Source: Nothopassalora personata | Taxonomy: Eukaryota; Ascomycota; Dothideomycetes; Mycosphaerellales; Mycosphaerellaceae | Assembly: GCA_033816765.1 (NCBI GenBank) | Contig: CM066293.1 | Span: forward strand, 434,001-498,000 | Length of the DNA: 64,000 bases | Reading direction: 5' to 3' | In this document: piece after piece, positions 54,624-64,000 of the stretch | Numbering within the stretch: the first letter of the stretch is position 1 | Layout of the letters: each line of letters opens with the position of its first letter | Made by a program: the position numbers and the translations under genes | The notes under the pieces: model-generated | Database searches by the model: none | What the model saw: the letters and a program-made list of their open reading frames with translations, nothing else | Told to the model about the DNA's origin: nothing

Positions 54624-56886
54624 ATGATGAATGATCCGTATGTACCGTACTGCACATGATATGCGCACGCGAATATTCTAACAGATCCTGAACAGATCAC
54701 AAGGAGTCGCGGGACCTCTGCAAGCACATGTCCATCTTGTTTCCCTCCATCGATTCCCCCTAATCGCCTCGCTCAACCTCGAGCAGGCCTTCCGCTACCT
54801 TCTCGATGCGCCCTCGATCGTCAAGCAGATTGCGCCCATGTCATGGAACTACGTGCAAGCTCCTCAGGACGGCACAGTGTGGCTGGAGTGGATTCCTCAA
54901 CACAAGAACGACCAGCCATACCCGTCCGATGGCTATGTATGGGGAGACCCAGAGCAAACATACAGACAGAGCTTTGGGGGGTACACCATCGAGATGAGAG
55001 TGCATACGGTGGGTTACAGACAGGGCTACGACCAGACGGCTACACATGCGCGCACACGATATCACTTTATAGCGAAGGATCCCACAGTCAGCGCGCCGAT
55101 GCCAGACACGTCACTTTGGCTGGTGCACTACCACCAAGCCGACCAGAACCGCTGGATGGCATCAAGCCAGGTTCCAACAACGCAACAGATGCAGAACACG
55201 ATGGCGCAAAGAAGATGGCTCGAGAGCCAAGGAAGACTGGAGCGCAGAGACTTCATGCTACACGATCGCGATCATTGGCCGACCTTGAATGTGCCCGGAC
55301 CAATGCAGCAATCTGCGCAGTACAACTCAATGGCCATGCAGAACCGATACCCGCAGCAACACCCGGCGCAAGCTGGTGGGCAACCTGCAGCGAAGAGATC
55401 GCGCACCCAAGGCCCAGGACTGCCAGGTTCCAGTGATGGCCCACCCGATACCACCATCGAGATTGAGGAGGATACTGCACTCGGTGATTTCTTCGATCAT
55501 CTCACACAACGGGACATCAGTGTTGCGAGATACAGCCAACATCATCGCTGGATGGAAGAAGTCTTCTCTTCACCGTACGCGACGAGCCAAATCGTGCCGC
55601 CAGATCTTGGCTTGGGCTTGATGGGCGAGCTCAAAGGTTTGACCGAGGGAATTCTGGATCCACCATGCTTCGACTTCAAGGAGGCTACCGAAAAGCCCAA
55701 GAAGGCGCCAGAGCCACAGCCGTTCACGAACCTCAAGACAGAGCAGGTAGAAGAGTTTGGCAAGCGCGTGCAGAAACATCTTGAAGAAGGACAAGCAGAG
55801 ATTGAGCGCATGAAGGCAGAGCATGCGGCGAAGATGCAGGATTGGAAGAAAGTCAAGTCGCTGATGCAGGCGGAGAAGAGGTTGAGACAAGCCATCTGGG
55901 ATGAGCAAGAGGACACCGTGCCCGTGTTCCGCTTGGAGGCGCCTGCCGTGAATGGTCACGCCGAAGAGAACTTGCGACAAGAGAAGGTAGACGATGTGGT
56001 CAAAGAGGTCGAGGATCTATTGAAGGTCAAGGTCACTTCATCGGAAGCCGCTACGAGGGTGGCCAGAGGTGGCTTCAGAGAACGAAAACAGCCAGAGTAC
56101 AACGAACAGGCCATGCAACGGGACCATGGTTTGAATGGCCTGCTCAACGATCAACAACAGACATCAACCAACACATCTACTCCGGGCGCGAACGGCATGT
56201 CTTCGATGCTGCACCAGCAAAGCTCCGCAAACGCCACCCCACAGACTGGTGACCAACCGGCCTTGAATGCGCCGGCGCAAGCACAGGCGTTCACACAACA
56301 ATTATCGAATCAGCCAACGCCAAATACCATGGGCTCTGGGCACGACCCACATGATCAGAATGAGACTCCGGGTAACGCGCTGGGCGACATGTCTGGTATG
56401 GACATGGGCGACACGCTGATGGACGGCATGGATCTCGACGTTGTTCATGGCGACATGGTAGACTTTGGTGATGATAATGCGGATGATCTCGGGCAAGGCA
56501 ACAATTCATCACTGCCACAAACTGGGCTTGAAGCGCCAGGGGCGAGCGCAAATGTGATTTCAGCTCAGCCGTCCGCAACAGGTACTCCGAGCAACCTCGG
56601 CCAAGACACGTCACAACAGCAAGTGCAACAGGATCAACAGCCGCAAGTAAGCTTAAGTGCTGACAACGGCTTCGGTGATGACATGGGCGATACGGGTGAT
56701 AACAGCTTGTTCAACGACAACACTTTTGATGATTTGGCGAACCTGGACGGTGGCGAGGACGGCTTGATTGATTTCGAAGGTGGAGGTATGGGAATGGATG
56801 ACAGTGCGTTCGGTGAAGCACTTCATGGGATGGACGATGCACAAGGATCTGGCAATGGAAGTACGCCGGCGATAGGTGGACAGTAG
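54624..56886 (+). CDS. SSR4: SWI/SNF and RSC chromatin-remodelling subunit Ssr4
   Basis: Nuclear subunit shared by SWI/SNF and RSC in fission yeast and filamentous fungi. Exon 1 is 54624-54637, and an intron at 54638-54695 (GTATGT...TTCTAAC...GAACAG) leads to exon 2 at 54696-56886; 734 residues. The splice restores 'MMNDPSQGVAGPLQAHVHLV' and then the conserved Ssr4 N-terminal domain: 'LHRFPLIASLNLEQAFRYLL', 'APMSWNYVQAPQDGTVWLEW'. An inner conserved region ('RWMEEVFSSPY') precedes a coiled coil ('EFGKRVQKHLEEGQAEIERM'). The C-terminal 270 residues are Gln/Asn/Gly/Asp-rich and disordered. Without the splice, the frame lacks a start before 54,838 and the first 63 residues of the domain would be lost. 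Confidence 0.88.
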
Positions 56887-57007
56887 AGTCATGAACCTTC
56901 GTAGCCACGCCGCCCCATCGCCCGCCACGGCGTAACGGTCGGCAACGCGATCGCCTTTACTCCTCCACAGCGATGCGAAATTCTCTACCCAGCGGCATTT
57001 TCACTTG

Positions 57008-58222
57008 CTATCGAACATATATCTCAGCTTCTCTTGCAGCCACCTTGCATCCTCTATCGTTTGCTCCCGGACCTAAAGATGTCAGCAACAGAGCAGTGCC
57101 CTGCCATCGAAATTTGCTCCCCTCCGGCCCAGTGACCCCATATCGAAGGAAAGACGGCCAGTTGCCGACCCCAGGCCGCATTGCTTGCACTTCGATCTCT
57201 GAGTCTCCAGGTGCTGTCATCAGGTCGGCGATGTGCTTCTATGCCTCGTTGAGGTCATGCTTACGGAAGTACAAGTCTGTTTTGCACGGCAGCACCATAG
57301 TCTTGGCCCTGATATCCTTCATTGCGGCATCGGAATCTCACTGTACAGTCCCTGGGCTGAGACATCCCCAGCTTGCCAGGTGTGTAGCATGGCAAGCATA
57401 TTTTCGGGATCTGCAGCAAGCAGTCAGTATGGTATATATCTTCTGTTTCGGCATCGTCCTCCTACCCTTATCCAAAGCCCACGCCTCCCAGAAAATTTTT
57501 ACCATGAAGTCCTCAAGATCTTGAAAGCCTAATGCCAGCGCGGTCATATAGTTCTACACCTTCTCTCTATCGCGGGCTGACTAAAGCCCCAGCCAGCGTA
57601 GACTCGTCCCAGAGCCTTCATCCCCGCCCGCTCTCTTCTTGCCTGTCCAGCCACGATACTTCTCGCCCGGACTCGCCTCGCCCGTACGATTACCCGCCGA
57701 GACAGCACCCTTCGCACCAAGCACAGCACTTTTGACACCTTCGAGGAAAGACTTGATTACGCAGACTCATCTTCGCGCTGCCACAGTACGGTATCGCCAG
57801 ATCCACGAAGTTCGGGTATTGCGTCGCCCATTGGAACGCCTGGCCAGGACCGATGCTCCAACAATTTACGGCGCGGGCATGGGATCGTATCCTAGGTGCT
57901 TGGCGACAAGTGTGTGCTGGGCACGGATGTTGTCGTAGAAGATCACGTCTGGGAAGGGTTTAAGGTCGGGTCTGTTCGATGGAGATGTCTATTTCCGAAG
58001 AGCGCACAAATGACGATGAAGTATGTTTGTCGTGTCGAGGGTTTTGCCCTCGCCGATGAGCCATCCGTTGTCTTAGAAGTCCGAGGTAGGAGGATGTTCG
58101 GAAGTTTCTAAGAGGGCTCTTGTGCGTGCTATAGGCCTTGTGGGCGATGTAGACGTCAGGAATTGATCCGCCCGAGTTAAGGTCAAAGTCGCCTAGATAG
58201 TAGGTCTGGAAGTCTATGGCTG
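57008..58222 (-). pseudogene. Homoserine O-acetyltransferase-like hydrolase, frameshifted
   Basis: Alpha/beta-hydrolase of the homoserine O-acetyltransferase-like family, readable only by changing frame several times. In order: 'AIDFQTYYLGDFDLNSGGSI'; 'GWLIGEGKTLDTTN'; 'PFPDVIFYDNIRAQHTLVAK'; 'GPGQAFQWATQYPNFVDLAI' and 'PYCGSAKMSLRNQ'; 'LEGVKSAVLGAKGAVSAGN'; 'MKALGRVYAGWGFSQPA'; 'LGFQDLEDFMVKIFWEAWAL'; 'DPENMLAMLHTWQAGDVSAQ'; 'MRPGVGN'; 'LAVFPSIWGHWAGG'. A stop and a deletion fall at the nucleophile elbow, and there are at least four frameshifts plus TAG/TGA stops. One intron is still recognisable (GTAGGA...ACTGAC...TGCAG). Dead gene. It neighbours a Zn2Cys6 regulator. Confidence 0.8.
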
Positions 58223-58899
58223 CCAGGACTGGTGACTGATGCTTACGCTATCTGCAAAAAGGACACAGAAAGTGTCGAACATCGAGTTTCAACGACGTAT
58301 TGCGTGCATGGAAACGGTGGTTTGAAAGGTCAACGATGGCGTGTAGGCGACGCCTCACTTGCATAGTAGGACGCGATGTCACATGTTGCAGCTGATTTGC
58401 CCAGTGAATGTCACACGGGCGACAGCAGCCTGAGATGATTTGTGTGGGCAACTGACGGGACTCCGTGGTATGCCCCTTAGAGCCTGCTGTACTGTGCAAT
58501 CGTGATCGTTCGGTGGACGACCAAAGCTCAATACAGGCAATGTCGCTGCTGGGCTAGCGAGCAACTCCTCACCCGTGAACATGTACCATAAATCGAAAGC
58601 CCAGCTGCAATCACATGGGTCCGGCGTAATGACTCGGCAGTTTCTCACGCGCGAAAGTACAGGTATAGAACACTGTAAAGTGGCGATGACTTCATGGCAA
58701 TCTTCTGTCCTTCTCCATGCGTAGGAGGCGGTCTCACACGGAAGTATTATGAGCTTTTACAATATGCCCTGGATGGCAAAATCACCCGTCCGATGTGCTA
58801 GATCATCAATCGTCTGTCTGAATCAATTTGTTGCTATCTCTTGATGCCTGAAGCACAGCGCGATATGAATGAATTCTATTTTGTGTGGATCGCCTCGTC
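58223..58899. other. Intergenic, no gene recognised
   Basis: Only ORFs of under 90 codons with no recognisable features, between the pseudogene and the end of the Zn2Cys6 gene. Confidence 0.45.
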
Positions 58900-60484
58900 T
58901 CAGGTAAGTTCCAGAACTCTTCCTTGTACGCCGTCGCCAAAGTCGGGCTCTTCTAGAGTCCTCGGCTCAAGCAGAAAATCCAGCTGCCGCACCGGAGTAG
59001 GGAGTAGACCACTTTGGATCGCTATGGCTGCATCCTGGCGATAGACTTGAAGGATGTTGTAAGCTGCTGCCAATTTCCGACTGTTCGCCGGGTCTAGAAT
59101 GAGCTGAATCTGTTGCATGACAGAGACAATGAAGTCGAAATCTTCGTCAGCATCAGCAGCGCAGAGAAGTATACTCAGTGGCCAGCGCAGTGCCGGATTA
59201 CCAGGCTCCTGTACGTCTTGCTCTTTCAGTATGGCGACTGCTTGTGCGAGGTTGAGGTGGATGTCCACATCCTCTGGACCCGCCAGGGGGCGCATGATTT
59301 TCATCAGGTGAATGCGAAGTGCATAGACCGTAACTCTGTTCTTGGCATGGTAGAGCTTGATGGTTTCTTCGGGAAGGCCATTCTGATGATACATCGCAGG
59401 GATCTTGTCCTCCAACTGAGCAAGTTGATGCCACAGAGTGTTGAAAGTGGCAATGGACGATGGTTGAATCACGCCAGCAACTCGGTCTACTTCAGTTTGA
59501 CGAAGCAGGACGTTGACGCGGAACATGACCTGATAGATGCTCTGAAAGCCACCAAGAAAAGGGGACAGGTAGTGATCATTACCTGGAAACAGGCAGTCGA
59601 ATGCTGTGCCCCAGTCGCCAGCAGCTTGTACAATGTCGGTGCGGAACGGCGATAAAGTGCCCAGGTTGTAGATGATACACTCTGCAACCATACGGTAAAG
59701 GTTCAAAAGGCCGACATCGTCTGTCGTCGCTGATTGGGAGAGTCGAGCCACCAAGAGCTTTCTGCACATCTCGAAGTGAGCTACAGCATTGACCGGGTCG
59801 CCTAACTTGAGAGCCTTCGCGTGGCAGTCGATGTCTCCGAAATGAGGGTTGCTCCTATCTATCACCTCTAGTAGCCCGAGAAAGACTATCGCTGTGATCG
59901 CTGAATCTCTCTCGGCTGGATCTTGATGCTCGTAAGCACGAGTCTGCTTCAGCCTCATAATGCAGCTTTGGTAGTTCTGCAAAGACAGCTTGTATGAGCC
60001 ATCATGCCGAGCATCTTGCCCATACCTTGGTCAAAAGCGAGTCAGTAATCTGGTGGGAACGCGACACATGCATATCCTACGCTGAAAATGCCACTATGGC
60101 TTCTCTTACCAAGCGATTCTGCGTACAGAAGCGCCCGAACATCGTCTCCTCTTGATACCATGTGCCAGCCATCCGCGAGACCAGTGTTCGAAGAACGGTT
60201 GAGCTCTCGAGAGTGACCTGGCGTTCGAAGTCGTTTCGAAATGGAGGGTAGCCATTGGTGATGACAACTTGCAAGGGAGGACCTCTGGCCTTGAGGTTGG
60301 TCGATGAGATGGTCTGTTCCGACTGCGAGCCGGGAGCGGTCTCCCGTCTGACGCAGGCCAGACCAAGGCGTTCGCAGTGGCCACATACAGGGCGTGTTTC
60401 GTCGCACTTCTTCTTACGAGCCAGACAAGTCAGACATCCGGTCTTGGACTTCAGCGGACGAGGCATGCCGCAAGAAACTGTCAC
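58900..60484 (-). CDS. Zn2Cys6 fungal transcription factor
   Basis: DNA-binding regulator, nuclear. Exon 1 is 60484-60081 and exon 2 is 60025-58900, joined by an intron at 60080-60026 (GTAGGA...ACTGAC...CCAAG), 509 residues. The zinc cluster is near the start with Cys17, 20, 27, 34, 37 and 44 ('CLTCLARKKKC', then DETRPVC, GHC, ERLGLAC). The splice gives 'AIVAFSAYGQDARHDGSYKL', the usual start of the middle homology region in this subgroup. The rest is helical (fungal-specific TF type II-like). No target is known. It lies next to the homoserine acetyltransferase-like pseudogene, which could once have been a target; this is speculation. A nearer ATG at 60,466 (MPRPLKSK) is an equally good start. 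Confidence 0.9.
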
Positions 60485-61278
60485 ATGCCCGCGGCACGTA
60501 TAATCCGGCTTGTCTGAACGTGGCCGAGGCAGAGTTCGCCCAAGAGGCAGATCGCCACCGTGTCCCGTGCTTAGGTATCATTCCTGCTGTGCTATTAGGC
60601 GGAGCCCGTGACTCCCCTCGCCCGACATTCTCCATTGCTCGTATGATCGCGGCCTAGACCAAGACGAGAATGCTCAAGTCTCCACACTCAAGAGCACCCC
60701 TGCAGAATCGAAGATGCATGGCGTTCAGAGAACAGGGAAGCTGTCCGTGGCTGCGAGATGCAGTCGCGAAAGAGAGGTCTGAGCCCACCCACTCATTTCA
60801 TTCCTTCGAGTGGTCATTTGGAATAAGTGATCCGGTAATGCAGGTTAGTCGGTGCTCTTGGCTGGCATTTCGATGAAGGGTTCTTTGCGTAATATATTCT
60901 TCGCTTGGAACGTGATATTTTTTGGAGGAGCAGATCTGCATGGGTTGACCTATTGAGCGGTACACTATGTCTTGCCCAAGATCTATTTCGCCTGTGACAA
61001 GTCAACGGGTTAGACCTATTGCAGCACATGCGCTTACCTGCAAGCGAGTGGCCAGCTAGATACCCGTCTGATAAAGTCGTCAGGCGGTGTTGTTGGGCTC
61101 GGGGAAAACGGGTTGTCTGCAGTCGAGGTGACGGGTGTTAGGGCTTGGATGTCTTCGAAACTAATATGCCGAAACTAATATGCTCCATACCCTGTTGCAA
61201 AAAGCGTAAAGTTCCACCTCTGCTCACCGTACACTTTCCGAGGGCTCCCTGAAACATCTCTGTGAAGCCTGTATAGTC
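60485..61278. other. Intergenic, divergent spacer
   Basis: Between the start of the Zn2Cys6 gene and the start of the small gene at 61,279. Short ORFs only; nothing recognised. Confidence 0.4.
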
Positions 61279-61706
61279 ATGGCAAGGACTGAATATCTCC
61301 AAGAAGCGACACGACAAGCCGGAAACGCGAAGAAGAGACGACCACCGCCAGTATCCGAAGAACACTTCCTCTCGATAGCAGGTCTCAACCCTGCCAGCGA
61401 TAATGACCGCCGCCTGTACCTGCTCATGAAGGTAAAAGCATCGGCAATCCAAGTATCTCCAAGGCTTGGCCTGAAAGCTAACGGTATCGTATCGGTGAAT
61501 AGACAGAGGCCCTGTTTGTCGTGCGAACCCTGAACGCTGTTCAGATCGATGAGACTCGCTTCCGACAGGCGATGAGCGTCCTTTACCGCTCAGCATCTCC
61601 TGACACAAAAAGGATATATGATGTCTACGAGGATCCGGCCTTGATCTCTCCTGGCGACAACTGGATCATTCGATGGCTGATCTGGCAAGCTCTTGTACAG
61701 ACTTAG
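61279..61706 (+). CDS. Small hypothetical protein, two exons
   Basis: Exons 61279-61431 and 61503-61706, joined across an intron at 61432-61502 (GTAAAA...GCTAACGG...GAATAG), give 118 residues with a coherent sequence: 'MARTEYLQEATRQAGNAKKR', 'EEHFLSIAGLNPASDNDRRL', then 'TEALFVVRTLNAVQIDETRF', 'RSASPDTKRIYDVYEDPALI', and a Trp-rich end 'DNWIIRWLIWQALVQT'. It has no signal peptide or known motif. The antisense frame here (61,138-61,608) is longer but less protein-like. Function unknown. Confidence 0.55.
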
Positions 61707-62073
61707 AATCAGCACTAGCCTTGGGTAAGGGAATTGGCCTCAGGTCGACCTTGTCCCATCGCGGCAGTCCCTCTGGAAGTTGCAACGTCCGGTAGCGGGA
61801 AGGGCAGTCGAATACGGGGAGGCTGCAGGACACATAGGTACCACCGGACGTTCTCCTTTGCCGCAGGCAGCCAACACATCAGTGACATGACCCTCGTAGG
61901 ATAACGAGGACAATACACAGACGCGCGTCTCTGGCCGACTCCGGCTGAATTCAGTAACGGCCTTGGCATTTGGATAGCGATCAAGATAGCTTGAGGTTAT
62001 CAGCAAGATTGCGGGAAGGAGAGAAAGTACAAATCAAGTGACACACCTTCAAGACCCTTTGTGCCTCGTACCA
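61707..62073. other. Short intergenic stretch, no firm gene
   Basis: Two overlapping minus-strand frames of 88-89 codons cover this spacer. One could be a downstream exon of the gene at 62,074-62,352, since a GTGTGT...CTCAAG intron is possible, but I cannot make it join in frame. Confidence 0.35.
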
Positions 62074-62352
62074 TCATGCCTTTTCGGTCCGATAGTGACC
62101 TCTGCCCTTTCCACTGGTACGCTCGATGCCCATACTGACAGCCCACTCGGATGGTCGCTCTTGTCCAGGCGACAATGGATGCTTGTTCAAATCAGGGCAA
62201 ACACCATGAGCTGCATCAATGTCGGTAGCCACTGGCTCGTGTGCATTGAGGCACAGCGACGGTGGCGATCGCTGTTTCGCCTCGCTGCACATCTGTTTGA
62301 CCACACGGAAATGTCCACACTCCATCCAGGTGATCATGTTAGCGTAGCACAT
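62074..62352 (-). CDS. Small Cys/His-bearing hypothetical protein
   Basis: A 92-codon frame beginning 'MCYANMITWMECGHFRVVKQ' followed by MC. This start (MCYxxxxT.x.CGH.R.V...C) resembles a group of short fungal proteins with a CGH motif that is probably zinc-binding. The C-terminal half is Pro/Gly-rich and polar. No signal peptide. Function unknown; the gene may continue into a second exon. Confidence 0.45.
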   Translation of the reverse strand: MCYANMITWMECGHFRVVKQMCSEAKQRSPPSLCLNAHEPVATDIDAAHGVCPDLNKHPLSPGQERPSEWAVSMGIERTSGKGRGHYRTEKA

Positions 62353-63150
62353 GTTGTTGGAGGATATCAGGCGTAGGGTGTAGTCGATGGAATTGGGTGT
62401 GGTAATGGTCTTAGGAAGTGCCGGAGGTGCTGCGACAGTGAAGAAAGGAGTAGGCGAGGTGTGAAGAAGGTGTCGGGCATGGCTGTGAGAGTTCTGTCGC
62501 GGGTAGTCTTATTATATGTCCTTGGGATCGTTTTCCTTGCGTGAATGTTCACTCCTGCAGCTTTGGCTTGCGCAACAAACCGTGGCGACGGCCTCCCGCT
62601 TCCTATAGGCATGGGAAGGAGTGTGATGCGAGAAGTTCGGTCTATTTCTCATGATTGATTCGGTCGAAGCAGCAGCAGAATCCTCATATGAGCGGCTGTC
62701 TTGTACTGTAGACCTTGGCTGCAATCCCTGGTCGGGCGCTGCTAGTGCAAGCACGGCGGGAAGCGTCTTGATTAGTGGTCTATCCTGGAAGATCCATCGT
62801 GGAGCAGGACGGGCTCGTGTTCAAGAACCAGGGTATTTATGCGTGTTGACAGCGGATGACCACGCGTTAAGCTAAAGCTCTCCCAGCCAAGAACGACTGG
62901 ATGTCTCGTGTACGTGCGTGGCTATGCAGTCAGTGAAAATGATTGGCAGGTGATGAAGACAATCCCAGCTAAAATGGCCTGATCCTGGATGACGATCACA
63001 ACGTGAGACAGAGCATCGAGTGCTCGTTGGTGTGAAGAGATGAGACGAAGGAAACGTAGCAGTAGTAAGTGCGCATTCACTGGAAACTCTACAAAGCAGA
63101 CAGCAACCATTCCGCACATGATCATAAACTCCTTATTTCAAATGCATCGC
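62353..63150. other. Intergenic, no gene recognised
   Basis: ORFs of about 80 codons on both strands, none convincing. The right end borders RIP-like sequence. Confidence 0.4.
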
Positions 63151-64000
63151 TAGCGCTGTTCGAGTAGATTACCTTAGCGTACTTTGTTGCTGTCGTGGGC
63201 GGAGGTTCTCTAGATCCTTCTATCGCCGAGTACTACTCCCGCTAGGAACCGTTTGCCTAGCGGCGAGTTTTTCAAACGCGATTAGCGTAGATATACCGAT
63301 GAATCTAGAGTATCGAGTCGTAAAGTTCAAGGTCTGTAGATCATAAAGCCCTTACTAGCGTACTAGAATATGCGCGACGGTTATCGACATATCGTTATAG
63401 TAGTTCGAAAATCGCTAGTTTATACGCTAATATCCACATGGATAGGCGAGCACGCGGCTCCCAAATTAGTCCGTGTACTATACATAGCGAATTCGACTAG
63501 AATCTGCAAAATTTGATGCGTAGTAGTACTACGCCGTATCGCCGTATATCCTAGGGGAAAGCTTTATCGAATACGCAAGCCTCCGCTCAATTATGTAGCA
63601 ACTTATTCGACGCTGGAGGGTGGCCTAGGCATAAAGATATCTAGGGAGGCGCTCTCATAGTACACGGGTTAATCTAGATACCGCGTAGCAAGGCATCTAG
63701 ATCGTATGTAGCTGTTAGGCAAAGAGAAGGGTGTACGTAATACGTACGCTACCGACTATCCTGTTAGCGCTGTTAGAATAGATTACCTTAGCGTGCTTTC
63801 TCGAGACTCGGTCGTTGTCGTCAGCGGAGGTTCTCGAGAGGGCGGAATTCCTTCCATCGCCAACTGTATAAGGGGGACAGCCCGTAGACTCCCGTTTGCC
63901 TACCGGCGGTCTTCTTCACGCCGTAGACGTAGAGATATTAGAGAATGTAGAGTCCGTGGATTTTAAGCCCCCTTGCTAGCGCAGAATAAGGCACAGCGAT
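63151..64000. repeat. RIP-like repeat tract running off the window
   Basis: Two diverged direct copies of about 200 bp start at 63,151 and 63,765 with TAGCGCTGTT, sharing GATTACCTTAGCG and CGGAGGTTCTC. TAG/CTA-rich like the transposon blocks. It continues past the window end. Confidence 0.6.

Overview
The window is nuclear DNA of a filamentous ascomycete. The evidence is short 45-70 bp introns with GT...CTRAY...AG signals, a Zn2Cys6 transcription factor, single-copy fungal genes (ATG7, dCMP deaminase, a Gyp1-type TBC protein, an Hrp1-type RNA-binding protein, the SWI/SNF-RSC subunit Ssr4), and long blocks of transposons degraded by repeat-induced point mutation (RIP). A Dothideomycete with a repeat-rich genome fits best, but that is inference and I cannot name the species.

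Layout. Positions 1-12,030 are gene-rich: a NIPA-type Mg2+ transporter (5' end outside the window), a small broken gene, ATG7 and dCMP deaminase in divergent orientation, and a TBC/Rab-GAP gene. Positions 12,031-31,963 are a nested transposon block. The outer layer is an old TIR element with an 8-bp target duplication that carries a broken integrase-core gene. It contains an old RIP-degraded Ty3 chromovirus (13,904-29,015). That element contains an apparently intact, un-RIPped Ty3 chromovirus (16,689-24,376, minus strand, identical 192-bp LTRs, 5-bp target duplication, gag and pol joined by a -1 frameshift site) and a solo LTR (24,844-25,191). The whole 19.9-kb block sits in what was a divergent promoter of about 0.5 kb between the TBC gene and the Hrp1-like gene.

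Positions 31,964-39,250 hold the Hrp1-like gene with an unusually long 1.1-kb intron, a hypothetical gene, a probable multi-exon gene and a decayed gene. Positions 39,270-54,490 are a second nested block: an old TIR element containing a 12.2-kb RIP-degraded Ty3-type element on the minus strand, which contains another solo LTR. The 12.2-kb element carries about 3 kb of extra, unrecognised coding sequence between pol and its 3' LTR. Positions 54,624-63,130 hold SSR4, a frameshifted homoserine O-acetyltransferase-like pseudogene, a Zn2Cys6 regulator and two small hypothetical genes. From 63,151 to the end is another RIP-like repeat tract.

The most interesting items are: (1) an antisense Zn2Cys6-like ORF and a tRNA-like sequence between pol and the 3' LTR of the old chromovirus; (2) the extra 3' ORF of the 12.2-kb element; (3) Tf1-like self-priming complementarity in both chromoviruses; (4) an integrase-core gene inside a TIR element with an 8-bp target duplication; (5) RIP so strongly focused on CAG/CTG that nearly all premature stops are TAG; and (6) two solo LTRs that share their 5' half and differ in their 3' half.
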